Position numbers and translations under genes: made by a program
Notes under the pieces: model-generated
What the model saw: the letters and a program-made list of their open reading frames with translations, nothing else
Told to the model about the DNA's origin: nothing
Databases searched by the model: none
Assembly: GCA_011523945.1 (NCBI GenBank)
Contig: WTFU01000054.1
Span: 115,908 to 179,907 of the forward strand
Length of the DNA stretch: 64,000 bases
Source of the DNA: Mariniblastus sp.
GTDB lineage: Bacteria; Planctomycetota; Planctomycetia; Pirellulales; Pirellulaceae
Direction: 5' to 3'
Shown: positions 56,847 through 64,000 of the stretch, one piece after another
Layout of the letters: each line of letters begins with the position of its first letter
How positions within the stretch are numbered: the stretch's first letter is position 1

Positions 56847-59800
56847 CTACTCCATTGGCGGTCGAGCTTGCCGAATGACGGCTCCTTGATTCTCGCTCAT
56901 CATTAGGATTGAGAACTTGACGATACCATCCAAACTGGTATTACTCTGGGAGACATAATCAAATCGCCCACGAAGGTCTGTATATCCATCTTTATGAAAG
57001 ACAACTTCACCATTCGCTGACTTGGCATAAACCTTCACGTACGTCTTCGCGAGCGGCTTCCCGGTAGAAGCTTCGCTGACCTTCAACTGTCCAAACTTTT
57101 CCACCACTTGAATATCAAGCGAATGAGCAAAGTAAGGGATGGAACGGGTTTGATCTCCGCCCACCAATTCCACTAAGACATTTTTATTCTGCATCTTAGG
57201 CGGCAATTCAAATTCGTGATTTCGCTTACCTCCCACTTGAGCAGTCGCATCACCATCCTTTTTATCCAACTCAATATTCTGTGAAAAATTGGGGCGAATC
57301 AAAGAAAATCCATCCAGATTATCCTGAGCAAACGGACTTCGGCTGAACAACAGTTCAACGTCCATTTCGTATAAATTCACAGTCATTTCGTCGAGATTTT
57401 GAAAATTGATTTTGGCAACCCCACTTTCAACTTTGAAATCAAAACTAGCCGCTCGGGCGGCCATCTCAGTTTGCACTTCAACATTGTCTTTCGAATTGAC
57501 CGTAATGGCAGACGCACCGTTTATTTCATCAACCTGCGCGAGAATCTGTTTAAAACGGTTGGCCCATCTAGGAACAGGATGATCCGCCCAAACCGCAGCC
57601 TTTTCAGCCGCTGATTTTGGATCGGCACGATACATATCGAGGTAAGCATCACAGTAATCATACTGAAGCTTCGAATCCAAATTTACTTTTGAAACCTTAC
57701 TAAAATGCGACATCGCATCTTCAATACGATCCTGCAGCAATAGGTAGTAAGTCAGAGCTAACTGGTCGTCGTCTGTTAAGGTTCGACGATTCGAAAGCAC
57801 CGTAAGTAAGCGATTGTATTGACTCGCAAACTCGGGATTTAGGATTTTCCGAGTTCCCCCTAACTGGTGCGCTCGTGCATTGACCAGTGGAGAATACTCC
57901 TTATGGGAGTACCAATTTCGCTCAACTGGATCTATTGTCAGCAAATCCGATTGAAATGCCACTCCGCATTGAGCAATCAGCTTGTTCGCATGCGATAAGA
58001 ATTCTTTAATCGCGACTGGATCGTTATGTTTAACCGCATACGCCCACAGGACATTATCGTAAGCACACCGAGCACGAAGGGTCTCGATAGTTCTTTCAAA
58101 AAAGGCTTTATCCTTCATTCGAAATGCGATGTCCGACAACTTATGACGCAAAATATTTTCACGGTTTAAAAAATCAATTACATCATCGTTTGTTCCATTC
58201 TGTGAAACAAATTCCCATGAAGTTTTATCAACCTCAGCTGGCTGATCGACAACCTTAAAGGTAACTGGGTCGGCAACCGCGATGACCCTTTCTTTCGCAG
58301 AGACATGTGCCGGGTAGTGCTCAAAATTACCTGCCTCTGGAAAATAAAACGCATATTCAAACGTCGCAGTACTGAACGCTTCAAGATTCATTAGGACAGT
58401 TCTAGTTTCTCTTGAGCCACTCGATGTCATTGAACCGCTAGGAATCTGCATTAGTAATTCAACATTCATTGGTGTTGAAGTTGGATTAGTCAAAACCACC
58501 TGAGATCCATAAAGCGTATGCGCCAGGAAATCACCATTGACAAACTTATCAAAACGCACGCCGTTCTCGTATCGATAGCGATCATTCTTTTGAAAGAAAT
58601 TTTCGCTTACGAGAACCGTTGAGTTTCCTCGATCAAAAATAGCATCTTTCACTTGTTGATGTAAAACGATCGTTGGCCCAACCGCTTTATAGGTCATCGT
58701 ATTATTTACAAACTCAAACTTCTGCTCCGGCTCTTCAAACGGCAAATCGAGGACAGCCAACGCTAACATCATTTCAGTAAAATTCCGCGTGGACTCGGCA
58801 AAATAGGGCGAAAGAAATACTCCATCTCGATGGCTTGCATAATCTCGCCAAAATCGATTGCTCGAAACCAATGCAGAATTTTGCGCTTTTGGGACTAACT
58901 CGTAATAGTTGTTTTCCATCCACTCCATTGTCGGCGCGACTCGGGTATACAGTCTGGCTGCGTTACTTCTGGCACGTGCAAGATCCTCAGACTGGCTAAA
59001 CCACATTTTATCCATCAGCTGTTTTTCGAGTTGACGTTTTCTCCCAGCCTTGGATTTCTCCTTTTTGCCTGATTCCTCCTCGTCCATCTGGTCATCCTGC
59101 TCGAGATCAAAGACACCATTTAGCGACTCCGACTCAGCTTCGAAATCTACATCCGAACTTAGTGTTCTACCAAGGAACGATCTTCGGCTATCCGCCTTCC
59201 CTGAGCCCTCTTTACCCATTTCCAGACCGCCACCACGGCCGCCAAAACCGCCGCCGCCCAGTCCGCCACTCGCCGAGGGGACCGGTCGATTCCCTACCGA
59301 TTCTTTAAATTTGGCTTTGGCCATTTGGTCTATAGCTTGCTCATCCATCCCGCGACTGCGAATCGAACTATCAAACAAACGGTCCAACTCTGATCGTGGA
59401 GTTGGATTTAAAAAATAGGTCTCGTCAATATTTCGGGTGATGTCATCTTTTCGTTGCTCTAACCGCTGTGAGAGCAATATTTTTTCGAAGGCATTCAGTC
59501 GCGAATACTCCCAAGGTTTCGCAAATCGATTCAGGTCCTCTTTCAGAAACCAAAGATCCATAAACGTGCGCTCTCGTTTATTTTTCAAAAACGGCAAAAT
59601 TACAGATTCAAAGAATTCATAATCTTTCTTCATCAAGAAAAAATTAAGTTCGTGGCACGCAAATTCTGAATAGAGGCTTTGCTTTTCAGCCAGCGATCGT
59701 TCATTCCAACCTAGTATAAAATCAAACTTCGCCAAGTTAGTTGCTGGATTCAGTGCGAGCATAAGCTGAAACGCGTCCCCCAGGTCATCAAACTGCTGGA

Positions 59801-62800
59801 ATTTAGCGGATACTAAATCTTCGATAACGAGTGTATCACCGGCCAACAATTTCTCCATCTGTTTCGATTGGGAGAAATGCTGAGCCGGGTCTAAGGCTTT
59901 CACTAAACGGGCATCCCGCGGAGCCAGCTCGCGAGCAGGGAAATCAACATTGCGCTGAACCGTCTCAAATACATTGACTGCAACAAATCGGAGATGCTGA
60001 TTGGGCCCGAGTTTATCTCGATCAATTGCGACAATCCCATTTTCGTTGGGACGCAGGTTAGCCAACAAGATGGAATCATCACCGAGATAGTCTAGATTTG
60101 CGAAATCGGCATCAGTTTCAGACTTCGCATCTTTACGTTCGGAGCGAGCTCCTGAGCCGCCAAGACCTCCCCCCACACCTCCAAAAGCTTCGCCAGCATT
60201 TGCAGTTTGTGCGTTATTGTCCGTCCCCTTCACCTCCCAGGGATTGAGAATTAAAGAAGGACGCTCCAACATATTACCGGGAAATTTCATCGCATATTTC
60301 CGATTTAAAATATATTGGTATTCATCACCAATTATTCGTCCCTCTTTATATACGGACCGGCGATTGCCAGGCTGATATCCCCAGGGTTCCATATCTCCCA
60401 CTCTCGAAAATTCGTCAAATGCATTGAAGGCAGCCTGATAACGATTAACGAATACATGTACTCTTGTGTACTTATTCGAATTTTCTAATTGGATTCGAAT
60501 TTTCTCCTGGTTCGAACTGATTCTAGAAATTTGAAGGGCAGGGGAGGTGCGATGTTCAAGATGACGTTTTTCACCAACAATCATATCCCCCGCTTCAACT
60601 CCCTTAACCACGCGAATTTTTAACGACTGATAATTTCGACTGGATCGTTGGCGAGGGTAAGTCAATCGCAATTCGTAATCACCTCGCGGCAAATCAGCAA
60701 TTCGAATCAGCCCGTTCTTAACCTTTACCAAATCAAACCAATCCTTCACAAAAGAATTGCGTCGGATTTCCAGCAGCGAGATAAAATTCCGATCCGCTTT
60801 TGTCACTTCAGCAGGGGCGGGCAATTCAACCTCCTCACCTACCCGTACATTCATTGTCCGAACATAAGTTTGATCTTGAGTCCCAAGCGCCCATGTTTTC
60901 TGCTTGCTGCTGCCGCGATTTTCTACCGTCAGCTCCACGACTCCGGCAAGCGTCCCCAGCCCAACCAAACCGTCAGCATCAGATTGGAGATCCGCGATGA
61001 CTGGATTCTTGAACTCACTTTTTAAAACTTTAATCCTTACGGGTTGCCCGGAGCGACGCTCACCATTCTTCCCGAGAATCTCTAAAAAATAACCTGATTC
61101 TGTTGGCAACAAGTGCACATCTTCGATCGTGTCTGATTTATCAATTCCATTAAACTGATAACTCCGCACTGCTGTCATCCTCTGAGACCTATTCTCACTA
61201 ACAACTTTTAGATCTGCGGAGAGTTCGAGGGAAACGGAACTCAAACGGGGTGGAACAACGAACTCACAAACGGTTTCCACTGCTTCACTAAGTTTTAAAC
61301 CGTCTATTACTTTTTTGGTGGCAATCCCATCTAAATCTGTGGCCGTGACGACTAACTTCGGGGATTCAAGTATGGAGACTGGCACGGGGTTTCCACCCAC
61401 AATTTTCAGCGAAGGGCGGATTAACACTTTGGCTTTGTTGCTTCGTGTCAAACTCTCCCGGTCTAAATAAATCGCCGCTTCAAATTGATAATTCTCGCCC
61501 ACGTGGTTGAAAGGGCGGAGAGAACTGAAATCTCCCTGCGTCACCACCGCCTTCGCAATACCGGGTTGGGTTGAAAACGGAAGCATAATTTTCCCGTCGT
61601 CATCGTGCTCATAAAGAGATCCATCCACCCACAAGTCAGCATCTTTAACAACCTTGCCAGATTCATCCGTCACGGTAAATTGCTGGCCCAAAGGAGTCAC
61701 CGAAGCCGAGAAATGCAGACGCCCCTTACGGATTAGCGCCCGACTGCTTTTTCCCTGAGCAATAAAATCTACGACATAGACACCTCGCTTCTGCATTTGC
61801 GGAAACTTGAATTCATGCCGTTGTCGAATTGCGGGAGGAGATTGATACGAAAAAGTCTCCTCATAATTTGGTACCAATCCATCAAGATTAATGTCTGTAT
61901 CTACTTCCTTCCCGTTGGTCCGATAGTAATTCCCCGTGTTAATTTCGAAGATCTTTACGATCAACTTAGGGACGTTCTTTAGATGCAACGACAACGAGAC
62001 ATCGTCATTCACAGCAAACTGTTCTTTATTATCGGCCGCAAATTCAATATCCACCCGCTCGAGAATCTGTTTGTACTGATCTGGAGAAAGCTGGGACGCC
62101 CATTGTTCGGCGTCGCCTATCCCATTAAGAATTTTCACCATGGCAAATTGTTGCCTGAGAAAAGTCTCTCGCACGTAGGGGGCAAATTTCGAGACTCCCT
62201 CAGCGTCTCGCAAAAAATGGTGCAAGTAATCCTTAACTAAAACTTGATCATCCGTTACCGGCGGCAACATAATCCGATCCGAGTAGTTGGCCCGCAAATT
62301 CGCGATGGTCTGGCTCTTTTTGTTTTTCAAAAGCACTGGATTGATATAAACGACACTCTTGGGGAGCTTAAGGTACTCAACAAACAAGTCCAAGTCATAT
62401 TTCCCCTCGCTCCGATCAAGCTCGAGTAGACGGTACAGCACGCAAGCTTTGAGCGAGTTAAAATTAGCATTGAGGGGCGTTACAAAACTCCGCAACCGCT
62501 CCAAATACTTCCGATGCTCTGACGGATCCATCGTCCAATCTACATCTTCAGAAGGGTAGAGTTTTTTCAAATAGATATCGACAAAACGATCGATTGTTTT
62601 CGATTTTGGATACCGCCTAGCAAGTTCATCCATTTGCCCAAGCGTGAGCATTTGATGAATACGCATCGAGCCAAATCCTTCGCTGTACCGTTCGGCCAAA
62701 TCCGCCGCAATCAATTCAACTAAATTTGGAAAATCCGGATACTGCAAACGCTTAAGTAGATCTCGCCGTTTGGCTGCGTCCAATTGACTTGGAGACAGCA

Positions 62801-63311
62801 ACCTCAAACCTCGCTCTGTAAATCCGCCAGTCAGCTTGGATGACCTCAAGGCCGACTGAATCAACCGGTCATTCGAGATTAGTTTTTGATCAAACTCAGT
62901 TGGGAAATTCTGTTCCGCCTGCGGCAATCTTTGCCGGTGCGCAAAATAAAGATTCAATTCCTTAGTAAGGAAATCTAGCGTTTCTTGCGGGTTACTGTTG
63001 TATCTTAAAAGAGCCTGGCGATTCCGTATCACTCGGTAGTTCGGTTGTTCACCGAGCCGCTTTCTCCATTTGTCGAGAATCTCATCAACCTTTTCATACT
63101 GTTCAAGGTTTTGAAAATGGAGTGCATGGAAATAATAATAATCACTCGTGCCTGGTACCATTTTTTTCAAGACGGACTCACGGTCCGAGGACAGCACGAA
63201 ATCTTCAAGAACGCCTAACTCTTGACCCAACAGATTCTTTTCGCCTGACGACGGTAGGAGGCCGATGAACACTGACAATACCAACGCGCTCTTAGTTAAC
63301 CATCGCAGCAT
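56847..63311 (-). CDS. giant secreted protein with duplicated macroglobulin-like module
   Basis: 2,154 residues from the ATG at 63309-63311, preceded by GGGAG; five more residues are possible upstream. Numbering here counts from that upstream Met. A signal peptide covers about 6-34. Residues 35-440 are helical, TPR-like. Residues 448-580 and 1973-2123 are two copies of one beta-rich module: RHEFKFPQMQKRGVYVV and NHEFELPPKMQNKNVLVE match, followed by GQQFTVTDESGKVV and GQLKVSEASTGKPL. The module and neighbouring segments resemble the MG domains of alpha-2-macroglobulin, but no CxEQ thioester is present. Gly-rich linkers lie at 1049-1059 and 1354-1367. It is probably periplasmic; function unknown. 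Confidence 0.75.
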   Translation of the reverse strand: MLRWLTKSALVLSVFIGLLPSSGEKNLLGQELGVLEDFVLSSDRESVLKKMVPGTSDYYYFHALHFQNLEQYEKVDEILDKWRKRLGEQPNYRVIRNRQALLRYNSNPQETLDFLTKELNLYFAHRQRLPQAEQNFPTEFDQKLISNDRLIQSALRSSKLTGGFTERGLRLLSPSQLDAAKRRDLLKRLQYPDFPNLVELIAADLAERYSEGFGSMRIHQMLTLGQMDELARRYPKSKTIDRFVDIYLKKLYPSEDVDWTMDPSEHRKYLERLRSFVTPLNANFNSLKACVLYRLLELDRSEGKYDLDLFVEYLKLPKSVVYINPVLLKNKKSQTIANLRANYSDRIMLPPVTDDQVLVKDYLHHFLRDAEGVSKFAPYVRETFLRQQFAMVKILNGIGDAEQWASQLSPDQYKQILERVDIEFAADNKEQFAVNDDVSLSLHLKNVPKLIVKIFEINTGNYYRTNGKEVDTDINLDGLVPNYEETFSYQSPPAIRQRHEFKFPQMQKRGVYVVDFIAQGKSSRALIRKGRLHFSASVTPLGQQFTVTDESGKVVKDADLWVDGSLYEHDDDGKIMLPFSTQPGIAKAVVTQGDFSSLRPFNHVGENYQFEAAIYLDRESLTRSNKAKVLIRPSLKIVGGNPVPVSILESPKLVVTATDLDGIATKKVIDGLKLSEAVETVCEFVVPPRLSSVSLELSADLKVVSENRSQRMTAVRSYQFNGIDKSDTIEDVHLLPTESGYFLEILGKNGERRSGQPVRIKVLKSEFKNPVIADLQSDADGLVGLGTLAGVVELTVENRGSSKQKTWALGTQDQTYVRTMNVRVGEEVELPAPAEVTKADRNFISLLEIRRNSFVKDWFDLVKVKNGLIRIADLPRGDYELRLTYPRQRSSRNYQSLKIRVVKGVEAGDMIVGEKRHLEHRTSPALQISRISSNQEKIRIQLENSNKYTRVHVFVNRYQAAFNAFDEFSRVGDMEPWGYQPGNRRSVYKEGRIIGDEYQYILNRKYAMKFPGNMLERPSLILNPWEVKGTDNNAQTANAGEAFGGVGGGLGGSGARSERKDAKSETDADFANLDYLGDDSILLANLRPNENGIVAIDRDKLGPNQHLRFVAVNVFETVQRNVDFPARELAPRDARLVKALDPAQHFSQSKQMEKLLAGDTLVIEDLVSAKFQQFDDLGDAFQLMLALNPATNLAKFDFILGWNERSLAEKQSLYSEFACHELNFFLMKKDYEFFESVILPFLKNKRERTFMDLWFLKEDLNRFAKPWEYSRLNAFEKILLSQRLEQRKDDITRNIDETYFLNPTPRSELDRLFDSSIRSRGMDEQAIDQMAKAKFKESVGNRPVPSASGGLGGGGFGGRGGGLEMGKEGSGKADSRRSFLGRTLSSDVDFEAESESLNGVFDLEQDDQMDEEESGKKEKSKAGRKRQLEKQLMDKMWFSQSEDLARARSNAARLYTRVAPTMEWMENNYYELVPKAQNSALVSSNRFWRDYASHRDGVFLSPYFAESTRNFTEMMLALAVLDLPFEEPEQKFEFVNNTMTYKAVGPTIVLHQQVKDAIFDRGNSTVLVSENFFQKNDRYRYENGVRFDKFVNGDFLAHTLYGSQVVLTNPTSTPMNVELLMQIPSGSMTSSGSRETRTVLMNLEAFSTATFEYAFYFPEAGNFEHYPAHVSAKERVIAVADPVTFKVVDQPAEVDKTSWEFVSQNGTNDDVIDFLNRENILRHKLSDIAFRMKDKAFFERTIETLRARCAYDNVLWAYAVKHNDPVAIKEFLSHANKLIAQCGVAFQSDLLTIDPVERNWYSHKEYSPLVNARAHQLGGTRKILNPEFASQYNRLLTVLSNRRTLTDDDQLALTYYLLLQDRIEDAMSHFSKVSKVNLDSKLQYDYCDAYLDMYRADPKSAAEKAAVWADHPVPRWANRFKQILAQVDEINGASAITVNSKDNVEVQTEMAARAASFDFKVESGVAKINFQNLDEMTVNLYEMDVELLFSRSPFAQDNLDGFSLIRPNFSQNIELDKKDGDATAQVGGKRNHEFELPPKMQNKNVLVELVGGDQTRSIPYFAHSLDIQVVEKFGQLKVSEASTGKPLAKTYVKVYAKSANGEVVFHKDGYTDLRGRFDYVSQSNTSLDGIVKFSILMMSENQGAVIRQARPPME

Positions 63312-63587
63312 GCTGAACTCCCACATTTGATTCTTTAGAATTCGTCAGTTTCTAACCTTACTCAGATCCTCTGACGCACCATCGGCCTCTACTTACTTAT
63401 ATACGCAAAACCCGCAATCCGTTAAGAATCCTAGACCCTTCAACGATCAATTCAACTTTTGACTCATAGATTCACGGATGAATCTAAATTCTGTTAGGAT
63501 ATTTGTTGGTTTTTCATCCAAAACGGTTTAATCACCGTAAAAAGTAAAGCAATCTCTGCTCAACCTAGCCAGCCAAGGGGAATTAAA

Positions 63588-64000
63588 TGCTCTCTCGCAA
63601 CCTCGACAGCCTCACCCCTCTTGCCACTTCCTGGGACGATCTCGCCTTTGGAGCCCCCACCATTATTGGCTTTTCGGAATTGTGCCGACACAGAATTGCC
63701 TCCTCGCTTCTCGAAACCGATGCGGCAGTTGACCTTAACCAAACGCTTTCGATCGAAGCCAAAACGATTCTTTCGGTGGCTGGCAAACGCGGTACCATCG
63801 AAATTCGGGCGAACAAAGATTCATTCAACTCAGCAGAACGATTCCTGGCGGTTTGCGTCGAGTATGAGCTTGAAAAACGTCTGCTTTTTCTCCAAAAAGA
63901 GAACCCGGAACAGACAGTCAAATTTTTAGAGGGCTTTCGCCAACTCTGCCAACATGGCCTCGTCCTTCACCACCTCCAACGCGACTTTTCCCTGTCAGCT
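63588..64000 (+). CDS. unrecognised protein, 5' part (cut by window edge)
   Basis: An open frame starts at ATG 63588, with AGGGG 6 bases upstream, and runs 137 codons without a stop to the window end. The visible part is soluble, with helices rich in Leu and charged residues and no signal peptide (it begins LSRNLDSLTPLATSWDDLAF). I do not recognise the family. It is divergent from the giant gene across 276 bases, which should hold both promoters. The opposite-strand frames here are shadows. Confidence 0.75.

Noticed and set aside
56847..63311. Classical alpha-2-macroglobulin with thioester
   Set aside because: No CxEQ motif anywhere in the 2,154 residues, and no adjacent pbpC gene.
63560..63921. 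Minus-strand frames at the right end
   Set aside because: They oppose an open plus-strand frame with a ribosome binding site that runs off the window.

Overview
The window looks like chromosomal DNA of a marine-type planctomycete of the Pirellula/Rhodopirellula group. This is an inference from gene content, not from a marker gene. The evidence is: a DUF4912/Rho-N protein, a secreted sulfatase, a formaldehyde-activating-enzyme (Fae) homologue, a giant secreted protein of about 2,150 residues, an outer-membrane lipid A gene (lpxB) with an Mla-type lipid transport operon, PEGA and TRASH-like secreted proteins, many TTG/GTG starts and weak or absent Shine-Dalgarno sites. Base composition is moderate. 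I see no tRNA, rRNA, CRISPR array, transposase, integrase or phage gene.

Layout. 1-0.84 kb: the first genes of an ATP synthase operon running left out of the window (AtpZ, AtpI, start of subunit a). 1.5-6.4 kb, plus strand: DUF4912 protein, a molybdopterin oxidoreductase fused to pentapeptide repeats, a PLP enzyme, a DUF2007 protein. 6.5-11.4 kb, minus strand: a fatty-acid synthesis cluster transcribed fabD-fabG-acpP-(terminator)-fabF, preceded by ruvB. 11.7-14.7 kb: a degenerate sigma-54-type regulator translationally coupled to a small protein, then mrp. 14.8-16.1 kb: a histone H1-like gene made entirely of AKKK pentads with about 1 kb of AT-rich, gene-free DNA upstream. 16.1-21.7 kb, minus strand: a site-2-type protease, lpxB, a 50-residue membrane protein, a four-module cysteine protein, an MFS transporter and a CYTH protein. 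21.9-26.1 kb: Fae-like protein and xylulokinase (plus), DUF4956 membrane protein and a ThiE fusion (minus). 26.5-32.3 kb: TPR membrane protein, clpC, a secreted alpha/beta hydrolase, a cold-shock protein. 32.8-36.5 kb: mlaE-mlaF-mlaD-MOSC operon. 36.5-42 kb: PEGA lipoprotein, PP2C phosphatase, and a histidine kinase/NtrC-type regulator pair. 42-56.7 kb: mostly single genes including a D-serine-dehydratase-like enzyme, metG, Nif3-like protein, glycosyltransferase, the divergent epmB/efp pair, a beta-CASP nuclease and a sulfatase. 56.8-63.3 kb: the giant secreted protein. The right edge cuts a plus-strand gene.

How the genes connect. Clear functional sets are the ATP synthase start, the fatty-acid cluster, the lipid-transport operon, the two-component pair, and epmB/efp (EF-P lysylation). 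The points most worth a second look are the duplicated macroglobulin-like fold in the giant protein, the Fae homologue that lacks the catalytic histidine, the pure AKKK-pentad protein with its long AT-rich upstream region, the regulator without a sigma-54 contact loop plus its coupled partner, the A-B-A-B cysteine-module protein, and the molybdopterin-pentapeptide fusion. Nothing here is proven to be a new system; these are candidates.
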